Positions 1 to 10,489 of a DNA stretch of 64,000 bases are shown here, piece by piece; the stretch's first letter is position 1; the number at the start of each line of letters is the position of its first letter. The DNA comes from Neoscytalidium dimidiatum (Eukaryota; Ascomycota; Dothideomycetes; Botryosphaeriales; Botryosphaeriaceae), in NCBI GenBank assembly GCA_037367355.1, contig CM074696.1:310001-374000 (forward strand). The letters run 5' to 3'. The translations under genes were made by a program, and so were the position numbers. Below the pieces are notes generated by a model that had not been told where the DNA came from, ran no database searches, and saw nothing but the letters and a program-made list of their open reading frames with translations.

Positions 1-17
1 TCCAAGACAGCTTTGCT

Positions 18-633
18 CTAGAAGCCAGGAAGGAAGGATAATCCAGAAAATCCTCCATTGGCAGGTTCAATATCAGAAACATCTGCGCTGGGTCCATAGG
101 AAGACTTAAGAACCGCGAACATTTTCGCGGCCTTCGACTTCTCATCCTTGTCCTGGTCCCACCGTACGAGTTCTCTCGCCATCTCATCTACCTCATCCTA
201 GCGTTCTGAGTTCTTAAGCTCTTTATCTGCCTTTGGCGCTTCTTCGACTTTTGATCTTATGGATCTTGCTCTATTCCGCTCCTTTGTACGCTTTCTTCGT
301 TCTCTGATAAGCCTGCTCACTCGGTCCTTCATGCTCAGCCATGTCCATTTCCACGACCGCTTGCTCCAGATTAAGTCTTCCACAGGCTTGTTCGGCGCTC
401 TGGCTGCGCTGCCTCAAACCGATCGGAGGCTGTGGATTCTGTGAGGCGTACGCAGCGATGCCATACTCATCGTCCTCGTCAAATTCCCCCCAATCGTTTC
501 CGTCGTAGGAGAAGACCTTTGCTGTGACCCATTTCTCGGTCTTCTTACGGTTGACGTCGGTCTTGAATGAGACGGCCTGGCCGCTTGAGAAGGGATTCGG
601 GGGCTTCCGGTCTCTGCGCTCTGGTCGGTGGGA
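18..633 (-). pseudogene. C-terminal conserved region of the kinase-like gene, or separate small gene
   Basis: Minus-strand reading contains a compact motif, FSSGQAVSFKTDVNRKKTE followed by KWVTAKVFSYDGNDWGEFDE, that I recognise from fungal proteins of unknown role often labelled AIM3-like or hypothetical. This naming is from memory and tentative. It lacks an ATG of its own; a 160-bp GT-AG intron at 634-793 would fuse it in phase to the kinase-like part. After an acidic patch and a helical stretch (EQAVVEMDMAEHE) the frame changes near 280-300, and a stop appears before DEVDEMARELVRWDQDKDEK. The reading ends at the TAG at 18-20 (GLSFLPGF). The frame change and extra stop suggest decay or small sequence errors. 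Confidence 0.45.
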
Positions 634-793
634 CTGCGGGGCAAGTTTCAGATGACTGGGGCTATAGGACAACTTACGATGGACATGTGTCTTCTTTCCA
701 TTTCAAATGTTCTGCTACATTGTCATCGAATTCCCTGATAGGGAGTTCCGCACTTTGTTGTCTCGAATTTTCAAACCCGATGTGATATCGTAC

Positions 794-2225
794 AGTTTTG
801 TTCTCGTCCGCAAGATTCACAACACTCTTCGCCATATGCGTCGCGATCTCGTTGGCCATCTGTGCCTCCCTCTCCGGTGCTTTCGTGGCCTTCTCTTCCT
901 TTTTGATACTACCATTGCTCGTAGCCACCGCACTTCCCTCGCCCTCACCTGGAACTGCCCGCTCAAATTCTAGTTGGTCTGTCGCTTCGGCCACACCAGT
1001 CGTGACCTTTTCCAAAGCAGGACCCACCAGCCTGTCCCGTCGAATTTGACTAACTGCATCGTATTGCTCCCTCTGCTTAAGCTCTTCCAACAAACTCTTC
1101 TTTGCCTCCAGCTCCTCAGAAAGCTCCTTCTCGCGCCTGATCAGCGCCGCCAACGCCCGCGAGTGCTCCGCATCCCGCTTCACCTTCTCCGACGCATCGT
1201 ACGAATCCGCGCAGCACGCGCCGCAGAACCTCCTCGCATCCGCATCCCCGCTCCGCGGCGTCGTGCTCGCAACGTGCCACATCGCGCGCGCCGACGGCCG
1301 CTGCCGCGGGTCCGTCAGCACCGTGGCGTTCATCGTCCAGAGCAGCTCGCGCTGGTGGTCGCGCAGTGCCGGGGCGATCTCTTGCGCCCACGTCGCCGTC
1401 TTGGCGGCAGTCATCCGGGAGGCGGGCTGCAGGTCGTCGCGCCGGCGCCGCATGAAGTCCCGCGGCAACCGCGCGGCCGGCAGGAGGGTGAAGATGGCGA
1501 GGAAGACGCAGCCGAGGGAGAAGACGTCCGAGGACGTGTTGCGCGTGGATTCGTCTTGCAGGACCTCTGGTGCTGCCCACTATCGGGATCGTCGGTCTTC
1601 GTGCCCCTGGATATGGAAAGGCGTTTGGCTCACTTCGCGGGAGAATCCCGTCGGGCCGGAGCTGGTGCTTTGGCCGCTGACGAGGAAGTCGGTGGAGAGG
1701 CCGAAATCCGTGAACAGCACGGTGCGCTGGTGGACGAGGATGTTGCCCGGCTTGACCTTCTCATCGTGCAGATACGCGAGCCCGGAGCTGAGGCAGCCGA
1801 AGGCGTCTTGCAGGAGCGCGAGCTCGTCGTCCAGTGGCTGCTCTACGCGTTGCTTCTCCACGATCGCGTCGAAGAAAACGCTCAGGTCGCAGTCTGCCAC
1901 CGGCTGGATGAGGATCCCACAGGAAGTGTTGGCTCGGGTGAAGCTGCCGCGGAGGGACGTGACGTGCTGCTGACTCAGCCGTCGGTGCGTCTCGATCTCT
2001 TTCTGGATGACTTCGAGCTTTTTTTTCGTCAAAGTTCCAGCGGATTTCCTTCAGGGCGTAGAGCTGCCCTGTTGTGGCGGATTGCACTTTCTTCACCAGG
2101 CCGAACCGGCCGTGGCCGATGACGTCGAGCACGTCAAGGGGTAGCTTTTCGGTAAAAGAGATGGCGCAGCCGAAGCCGTCGCAGGTCTCACTGCAGCTAT
2201 ACCATTGATCTGGCTGGGATGACAT
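794..2225 (-). pseudogene. protein kinase-like gene, catalytic loop lost
   Basis: Ser/Thr kinase fold read from an ATG at 2225. The glycine loop GHGRFGLVKKV and the VAIK-type lysine (YALKEIRW) are present, then a helical C-lobe and the magnesium-binding DFG (TDFGLS), then APEV and SDVFSLGCVF. A 54-bp intron (1580-1633, GTGAGC...TAG) joins SGPTGFSRE to WAAPEV and removes the stop seen there. Residues after the activation segment form a charged helix (SEELEAKKSLLEELK). Two defects are visible. The HxD catalytic loop is missing: the text runs AYLHDEKVKPGNIL, as if about five residues between V and KPGN were deleted. There is also a frame change at a run of eight A (about 2020) between WNFDEKK and LEVIQKEIE. 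It is probably inactive; the frame change could be a sequencing error, but the missing loop is in frame. It probably continues into the domain at 18-633 through an intron at 634-793 (phase 0). Confidence 0.7.
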
Positions 2226-3025
2226 ACCTGTTGCGAGCCTAGCGTCCGCATTTGGTGTGGTCAGTAAAACATCGAGTCGTTTACTGATGGAAGGCTATGC
2301 AGCGGAGCAGTTCAGTACCTAATGGACAGCTATGGAACCGGAAATGCGCGATTGCGCAGGAAAAAGAGTGCCAGAGGTGAGGCTGGGACTTCTGAGACGG
2401 TGTCTCAACGGAAGGATGCGGCTGACGAGCTGAGCAGCCCCGCAGCTGAAACTACCCCTGCTTGCACGCGTTGTGGCGCATTTGTAGCTAGCCTTAATAT
2501 GCGCTAATTATCACGGGTAGATAAGGAGAGCACTCTCCAGCCTTGCGCCAGTTTTCTGCTCAGCCTCTTTCTGAAGGCGTTTTTTGTCAGCCTCATGTCT
2601 GCCTACCTCAGCCCCGACTACGTCGTATCATCACAAGACGCTACATCGTATTGTTCGGAGAGCCCATTGTGAACCTTTCCAAGGTCTGCGTGAGCTTTTC
2701 CCCATTTCTCAGACCTACAGAATGAAAAATGCGTCCGATATGATGGGCTGAACAAAGAATACTACAAGCAATACCATCCTAAAGCCCTCAAATGTTGTCC
2801 CTGAGGACACTTATTCGCCATAATCAATATAAGTGTTTTTTTTTTTTTTTTTTCAATTTATACAACGAACAAAGTAGTTTCAACAAAAAAGTGGACTATG
2901 CCCAGAGCTTCTTCTCCAAGTTTCGAAATGTGTAATCGGCTTATCCGCACATCATTGAAGCTTCCACCTATAAGATCGATTTGATTTTCAACAGCCTATG
3001 TATCGTTTTGACATATAAGCAGCGC
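2226..3025. other. intergenic, no gene seen
   Basis: The divergent spacer downstream of the next gene and upstream of the kinase-like gene holds only short unsupported reading frames. A run of about 20 T lies near 2835-2855. A 61-codon frame at 2322-2507 ends in CTRCGAFVASLN but has no recognisable domain. Confidence 0.5.
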
Positions 3026-4050
3026 TTAACGAAGGTATGGACAATCGTGGAGGCCACATTGGCGACACGCGGGTCGTTCGCCATCACTAGGAATAGTGTT
3101 GTTGTTGGTCGTGGAATCAGTGGGCGAGGGAGATCCGCCAGGTGGTGCCGGTGGCGGTGAGGGAGACTGAGGCGAATTGCTTGCTGAACGGTCTACTGGT
3201 GGCAAGGTCTGTTCGTCCGTCTCCCAAGTAGAGATAGTATCGGACTCGGTGATGTCGGAAGTATTCTCGCCCATTGTCCGCAGCCGTCGTTCCTCTCTAC
3301 GGTGGGCTTTTGAATCTCTGACCTCTCTTTCGGCAAGTTGCGTTATCGTCCCCAACAACTGCGACATCTCCCGCAAAGCCTCAGCTTGAGCCGCTTGTGT
3401 CACGGATTGTTGATGCAGCGCCTCATTCAAGCGGGTGCACGTTTGCAGCTGGGTCTTTAGTGACTTCTCGAGTGCTTTGCTGTTCAGAACGAGATGCATA
3501 CATCAGCACGGCTATCCTTGAGATCAATATGATATATCCTCACTCACATTCTTTCCTTGAGCTCTGGTGGCGCGGCAGGCATAGCTACCATTTTGCTCTT
3601 CAAGCTGCCATAAGCTACGAGGCTGATACACATGTGCACCAAAGCCGAAACGTATCCCAATTCCTTCTTGAGGTCCTCAACGTCTTCTTTCTGGAACAAC
3701 CATAGGCACCGTGCAATTGCTCGCTGCGATAACGTTGCGCCACTCCGCTTATCCATTGGCTTGAGTCGCTTGTCTAGGATCTTCTCCAGCTTTTCGAGCA
3801 AGCATCGGCTCCTGCGCTCAAGATCCACGTCGATGTTCAAACGGTGCACCTCGCCGACCATGGGGGAGTCGTCCTCCGCCAGCGCGTTGCCGAACAGCAG
3901 CAAGACGTTTCCGCAGGTCTTCGTATCGGAGCGAACGGCTGTCATCTCGTCCTTTGCATATGTGAGCGTATTGACGTAACGCCTGAGTCTCTTGCCTGTG
4001 CGCGCGAACTCAACGGAAAGGGCGACGATTGCGGATGCGAACTCGGCCAT
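3026..4050 (-). CDS. fungal N-terminal-domain coiled-coil protein (azaphilone L / STAND N-domain type)
   Basis: Two exons: 4050-3548 and 3479-3026, with a 68-bp intron (3480-3547, GTGAGT...CAG) that joins PPELKER to IKALEKSLKTQ and keeps one coiled coil in frame. The start MAEFASAIVALSVEF at 4050 was chosen because it matches the helical N-terminal domain found on many fungal STAND, ankyrin and azaphilone-cluster L proteins. That domain is followed by helices with Leu/Arg-rich spacing. The second exon continues the coiled coil (TRLNEALHQQSVTQAAQAEAL), then a Pro/Ser-rich low-complexity stretch (PQSPSPPPAPPGG), and ends with a small Cys/His motif CRQCGLHDCPYLR. No effector domain follows, so this is a short stand-alone member, perhaps an adaptor. 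Function is not known. Codon use and introns look normal. Confidence 0.75.
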
Positions 4051-4738
4051 GTTGAGGCGGGTGAAGTCCGACTTCCTAGCCTTCAGAGAGGAATCGCGCT
4101 TCGCGGATAGAAAAAGAATATGAGCTACGAAGACATGATCAGGCGCCAGCAAGGCTGCACAATCCCACGGCTTCCGACAACATCAGCTTATCCCACAAGG
4201 CTGAATTGTAAGGAAATCATCGGCACGACCCCGCACGCGCCAGGAACGGCGATGGGAAACTGTCGCCCGGGATGCTTATGCGCAAGGCCTCAAAGAGCGA
4301 AAGGTGCGCATATGCCGACTCCTCCCGGTAACAAGATGGGAAAATCGAGAAGATCGGCAACCGATGTTTGAGGAGAGTTGGGGCGGCTTTGACTGTTTCG
4401 TTTTTTTTAAACTGCAAACAAAGAATTTCACGGTATTGGCATGTCGCCGAACTTTTCAGACGTTCGAGGTTGGGATTTTCTTTGTTCCTTCCCTTATAAA
4501 GACAGGTGCTTATTCGGGGAAACTTCAAGAAGCCGACCCCGTTCTATCCGCTAGTAGATTAACGAGTCCTCTCTCAAAGGCGGTACTAGGAAAGATCGGA
4601 CCTATTTTTTTTTTCTTCTTACAATAGTCTTCTAAAGAAAAAGGCCTTTCGTAATTATATCGTTCGAGAGACATCTGCATCCCGACCCTTGGATAAAAGC
4701 TCACACGCCGGCTCTTTTCCGCATATCCAGTTTGGCCT
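4051..4738. other. intergenic, no supported gene
   Basis: Short frames on both strands have no recognisable domain. This is probably the 5' region of the 4050 gene and the 3' region of the 6789 gene. Confidence 0.4.
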
Positions 4739-6789
4739 TCAATTAGGATCTCCGCCCGCCGATGCACCATCGCGCCTTTCGCCCTCTGGTTCAACCCCTC
4801 CCACGCTATCATCCACTTCCGTATGCGGCTGTGTTGGCGACATCTCAGGCCACGGCCTCCCACCCCACTCATCTTTCTGGGCAAAAGGCAGTTCCTGTGC
4901 GTCAGTTTCCATCCCGACTACACTGCCTGTCAGGGAGCTAGCCTTTCTTGCGCTCTCTGATGCCGTGGGCGGCTGAGTGCTGCTGTGATCCAACCCGATC
5001 CTCCAGTCACCCTGCCCCGTTTGGGCAATCGCCTGCACGTTTTCTATGCCAGGAGTAGGATCAAAACGAGACGAATTATCATCCTCCCAACCCGGGGCGC
5101 CCTCGTCTCTTTCGATCTCTGTTCCAGCATCCATTAATGCCCGAGTGCTTGAGTGCGACCCCGATTCAATCCGCACATTCGAACAAGCCACACTGGCAGT
5201 TTCTGTGCTAGTGGTGCTCTCCGTGTCGTTTCCCCTTTCCCTTCTCCACTGGGGGTCTGCCTCGTACTTCTCTGGTACACACAACTGTCTTCCTCCTGTT
5301 TCCTCCCCACAAGAAGCTCGCACTTCGCTGTTTTTTTGTGATGGTGTGGCGCCATAGATCCTCTCCCAGGCAATATCCCAATCGATGCCGGTTAACCTCT
5401 CAAGCACGTCCGTCTCCGCACTTTTAATCTCAGTAATGCATTTGTCTCTCGTGTCTTTTAGTTCGAGAAGTGCATCGTCGACTGCTTCTCGAAACTGCAG
5501 CTCTGCCGTCTCGCGAAGGTCGTCCAGCGACCCTTCATCGTTGTCGAGATACTCCCTAACAACGCGCGGCAGATGATTGACAACAAGCGTCTCTATGGCG
5601 CTATTTTGGGAGCTTTGGCTGGCTCTTTGAGCTTCGGCACCTGTGGGATTTGACGGTTCCTTCGGACGTAATTTGGGCAATTCTTCGTGCAGCGCCTCAC
5701 GTAGTGTCTCGCGTAGCGTGTCTCGTACCATTGGCTGTAAAATGCATGGCAGTAGAGCCTGTAGCTCGATGCGTACTGCGCGATGCAGCGTGCCCTGTAT
5801 CGCATCACGAATAGCCGAACCTACAAATTCTGGGTCGAAAAGGCCGGCAGGCCCAGACTCCGGATGCCGCTGCGAGCCGATATGCAGATTTGCGGAGGTG
5901 CTTGATGTCGCGGATGACGGGCTCAAAACGCGGTTCGGGAAATCGGTTTCCGTGTCGGTATTTGAAACGAAGTCGAACAGACTCGGGCTGACTGCCCTAG
6001 AATAGCAGGTCGCTTCATGGCACGCTCGGCATGTATATTCGGAGATTCTGTGGAGCTTTGTCAGTTTCCTTCCTTGCCCCCTTTCTACGCTCCATTGAAC
6101 AGCTAACCTTCTCTAGCACGTTTGTCAGTTGGTCGTTCAGAATGCTTCGTGTAAACAGGCGGCGATTCAGGGACTTCGAATATTTTCCACGTTGTCTCGC
6201 GGCCCCCGCGGCCATTGTACATGCGCTGGAGGTCGAGAGGAGATGGGTCGACCTTCCCATGGAGTACATCTTCCGCGAATTTTTGCAGCGCAGCACGGTT
6301 GTTGTCTGCGAGGCCGTATGCTCGAACGTAGAGGAGGATTCTAGTGGCCTGACAGGCGTTTTGGAAAGCTCTCACCTGCGCTTTGTTCTCTTCTCTTGGT
6401 GTAAGCAACGCGGTGTTTTCTGGCACGAGTACAGAGCCAGGGGCACTCATGTCCAAGGAAATGGTGAGGATCTGGTCCAGGGCGCGCATTTCTGTGTTCA
6501 CGCTTAGGCAACCCCTGATCTGCGAAGGAATAGTCGCCATGTCACAGGTGGAGCACTCCATTGATGTGAGCTTACGAGGGGATATACGGAGCGTTACGAG
6601 GATATCGTTGTCGTAGCCCTCGAATCCGGTAATCAGCCGAAGACTGATGATTCCTCGAGAATTATCCCGGTTGAACAGAATAGATAGGGAGCACTTGCAC
6701 CATGACCCATCGGTCCCATCCACATACGCTATAGCAGCGCGATTCTCCAAAATCGCCCGAGAGATCGGGTTGCGGCGTCTGGAAGGCAT
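4739..6789 (-). CDS. unknown protein with long amphipathic helices and acidic low-complexity tail
   Basis: At least two exons. The first starts at an ATG (MPSRRRNPISRAILE, 6789) and runs to about 6110 with a globular-looking N-terminus (GTDGSWCKCSLSILFNRD; LVTLRISPRKLTSMECSTC). The second ends at 4739. It contains a Cys-rich joint (SEYTCRACHEATCYSRAV near 6050), long amphipathic helices (TLRETLREALHEELPKL; LDDLRETAELQFREAVDD) and an acidic Ser/Thr/Gly-rich tail. The intron lies within about 6050-6150 but the exact junction is unclear: the donor GGTTAG after KRAREG and acceptors TCCACAG or GACAAAG give conflicting phases, so a further exon or a 1-base error is possible. I do not recognise the family. 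The first part resembles fungal proteins with an N-terminal ligand-like domain seen near heterokaryon-incompatibility genes, but this is only an impression. Confidence 0.55.
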
Positions 6790-7354
6790 TAGGCGATGTT
6801 TTTATTACAGCACAGGACTATATCAAGCCAGGATCAGTGAATTGAACAATTCATTAAGTTAAATATGAAAACCCCGCCGTTGCGGTATTCCCTCCCACCC
6901 GGGCTTTGTGTACAGAGCAGCCTTGACTCGAGTTGGGTGAACTGAATTCCAGCAAGGCTATCCCTCTCAATGGACGAGTCCCTAGTCCCTCGTCAGCAAA
7001 GAGAGGCTCCATGATGCTATAAGGACGAAAGGATAGCGGCCAGGTAGACAGAGCCGGCGGAAGACAGTTTCCGCAACAAGGACAGAAGCTCGGCAAGCCA
7101 ACTGTCAAATGTCCGTTTTCCAACGTGAACTTATGTTATCAGTGCCCAAAAGCTTCGCAGAATCCCAGAGCAGGCCCTTGTTGGCGGTCGACGCCCCTAC
7201 CCCTCCTGTTGGAGCAAAAACTCGTATGTATCTGTATTCGTTGTCTAGTCTTCGTTGTATGGAAGAGAGCGAAGGAGCTAAACTACCTAGCGGCGCTAAA
7301 TGTCACCCTGGTCCAGTAGGAGTGGTTAGCAATTGTTGGAGCTACATCTAATGG
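6790..7354. other. intergenic transition to RIP block
   Basis: Ordinary composition with CpA and TpG present; no gene supported. The boundary to RIP-mutated DNA is sharp at about 7355-7380. Confidence 0.5.
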
Positions 7355-8470
7355 CGCCGCGCTAAGCGTACCTACTATAACATCTACCCCTCCCCTAGTT
7401 ATTACTGTCCTTAGTAACTATAGAGAGTAAAAGGAAAAGAAAAAAGAAATCCTCGTCCTCCTATTATTAACTCGAAAAGTAAGAAAAGAAAAAGAAAGAA
7501 AGCCTCGCCCTCTTATTAGTAATTACTATTACGTTCCCTCGAAAGCTAGATAGCCTCTTCCTTAATATTAAGATCTAGGCTAGTAGTATTAGTATTCTAG
7601 CCGTTCTAGTTTCTAGAGGCTTTCTAGTTACTATTATTCTAAAGAGTATCCGCTATAGAAGCTTTCTAGTTACTACTATTATTCTAAGAAATATCCGCTA
7701 TAGAAGAGTTCTCCTCTATTTTAAAACTAGCGGCGCTTATTAGATTCTTTTAAAGTTTAGAGAAACGACTTTAGATAGCCTTCTTACTTATCGTAATAAA
7801 CCTTCTTTTCTAGCGTATAATTCTAAAAACCGACTAAAGATTAGAGTATTAATACTTCTAATCTAATAATAGACCGTAGTAATTATAAATTAAAATAATA
7901 CTTAAATATCTATAAGATAAAATAGTATTAATATAATAGCTATCTTTTAAAAAACCTAGACTCTAAGTCGTAGATAGATTAATAATTATAATTAGAATTT
8001 TATTATTCTAGAATCCGTCGATTTTTTTATTATAAATTATACGAAGGTTTTAATTAGGTCTTTTATACTAAATCTACGTAATAATTTAGTTATATAGATT
8101 AAATTAAGCCTAGTATATATAGAGAATACTAATCTACTTTAGCTAGAAATCTTTATTAAGTAGACTATAAATAATTTCTTTATTTAAGTAAGTATATTAA
8201 AGATTAAAGAAGAATTTAAAAGAATCTTTAATAGTAATACTATCTTTAGTATTAACGTAGAGAATTTAAGTCTCTATACTATAGAACTTTTTAGACTATA
8301 ACTAAAATTATTAATCTTCTTTATAAGGTTTATTAATAAGATACTATATAGTAGTAAAAAAACCCTTATACTAAACTTTTAAAATAATTTTATAGATTTT
8401 CTAGCTATAGCGCTATTATTTAGTAAGCTAGATAGTATAAAAGCCTATATATACTAGGTTATATATAAAT
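7355..8470. repeat. RIP-mutated AT-rich repeat of unknown type
   Basis: Almost no CA or TG dinucleotides and dense TAG/TAA in all frames. No motif survives that identifies the original element. It may be a degraded transposon 5' to the LINE. Confidence 0.6.
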
Positions 8471-8499
8471 AAAAAACGACATATCTACACCTTCGAATT

Positions 8500-10470
8500 C
8501 GACCCCGAGAAAAAGCGCTAAGACCGGTATCTATCGAAAGCTCTCGATTCCCTTAGCTAGATTCTCGAATCTTAGCTTCGTAGCTATACGCGCTACTACG
8601 TTATCGCGTAGAAAAGAGACTTCGTTAGGCTAAATCGCCTCGCTCTACCTCCGCACCCCTACGAAATTCCTAAATCGACCCGAAAACGCACGAAATTTTC
8701 GGAATCTACCGAAAACACCTACGCGCACCTTCGTACGAAGTTATACTAGATTTAGAGCGCGTTTACGTCTAAATCACTAAAGCGAAGGCGCCCTCTTCTC
8801 CGTCCGCCCTTTTCCGCGGCCGTATCGTAGAGTTTACTCCCTACCTACGCGAACTAAGAATAACCGAAAATAAAAAGCTTACGAATAGCCCGAAAACGCT
8901 TCGTTACTTCTCGGGAGAAAGTAACGAAGAAAATTCCCCGCGCTCGCCCGGAATTCGTTTATTTACGGCTTAGTTTAGACGAAACTAAAGCCGGCGATTT
9001 CTTTCTAGTCTAATTTCCTATTTCTACTATTTCTTTTCTAGAAAGAGTATAGAAAACTAAGGATATCCGCCCTTAGACCCTCCGAATTCCCCGGATCCTC
9101 TATGCCCCTCGACTCTAATTCGACTATCGACTACGCCGGTAGTTATCGAATCTTCGAATACTACGGGATCGAGTAGTATCGAAGATATCGAGATAGAAAA
9201 CGACGAAGTAACACCGCTACCGAGAAGGCCGAAGGTAACGGTAACGGTAGAGCCTACGCCGACGCTAGGAAAAAGACTTTCCTTCTCGCCGATAACTACG
9301 GGCACTAACCCGTTCGAATACCGCCCTAAGAAAAGAACCCGGTATATACTAGGATCGAAACTAAAGTCCTCCGCGGAATATATCGAAGCCGCGTTCGATT
9401 GCCTTATTAAGGCGATCGACCTCGAAGAAGACCGGTCTAAGGTAAATAACCTTAGTAAACTCCTTACCGTCTTCCGCGAATATACGGCGAAAGAAAAAAT
9501 CGACTTTACTAAGTTAATTATCGCAACTAAAATCCGCGCTCTCGAGAACGTATCCCGTACGCTTTCGAATAAAACGAGGAATCTTAGAGCTACCTCCGTA
9601 GCTACGATAGGAAAACCCCAGCCTAAACAACTAACCCCGGTAAAAAAACCTACCTTCTACGCCTCGGTAGCGGTAGGTTTAGTTCTAAACGACGGTTTTA
9701 CAACCGTATCGTATAAAAAACCAACTAAAAAAACAACTATAAAGCTCGTAAAACCAACGTCTATTAAAGATAGATAAATTACCGTCTCCTACGACGGCGC
9801 ACGAGACTAATTTAATAGAATCCGACTCCGATAAAAGCTAAACCTTACGTTTATAGGAGCCGGATTCGTAAATAAACCCGTTATCTAAGGAACTTCCCTC
9901 TCTTTTAAGGGAAATATCCTAATTACGGGTACTAAAGGCTACACTAGCTAATTTCTCTTAGAAAAAGAGAATATTATTAGGAAAGTCCTTCCTAATTCTA
10001 ACCCGAAACCAGTCGAGGCCTAGTATAAGGTTATTATCTACGGAATCCCTACGCGGGAGACTAAGGATATTCCAATCGATTCCTTTATTAAGGAGGAAAT
10101 AGAGACCTTTAACGCAGGTCTTTCTCCTATCGGAAAGCCCTACTAGGCCACCTCTAAGAAGAAAAGAGAAAACTAATCCGCGGGATCCGTTATAGTCTCG
10201 TTTCGCACTGAAAAGGAATAGAAAAAGGCTATTAATAGCCGCTTTTTTATATACGGAATAAGTTATAAGGTAGAGAAAGCACGGATTATTTCTAAGGGAA
10301 TTTAATGCCGTAACTACCTTAAAAACGGATACGAAACGGCTAAATATATAAGGACTCCTATATACGAAATCTATAAAAAGGAGCACCTTACGGGAGAGTA
10401 TAAGTATAAATTTATAGGCTATAAAGCCTCTAAAGGTACACGGTATTAGTACTACCCTAATTCGAATTAA
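8500..10470 (+). pseudogene. LINE ORF1 (gag-like, zinc knuckles mutated)
   Basis: The C-terminal part at 10303-10465 reads with the spacing of two or three zinc knuckles, but Cys and His positions have become Tyr (for example CRNYLKNGYETAKY, then YEIYKKEHLTGEYKYKF). TGC to TAC and CAC to TAC are the expected RIP outcomes. Upstream the frame is interrupted by many TAG/TAA. In LINEs this protein binds the element RNA. Confidence 0.65.
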
Positions 10471-10489
10471 CTAACCCTCTTTATCTATA

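Noticed and set aside
2831..2856. Long T run near 2840 and A run near 29595
   Set aside because: Simple homopolymers; the second lies in a P450 intron. No poly-A retroposon body is attached.
9057..10386. Open frames on the minus strand inside the LINE
   Set aside because: They are shadows left open because RIP removes TGA and shifts stops to the other strand; they lie opposite ORF1 of the LINE.
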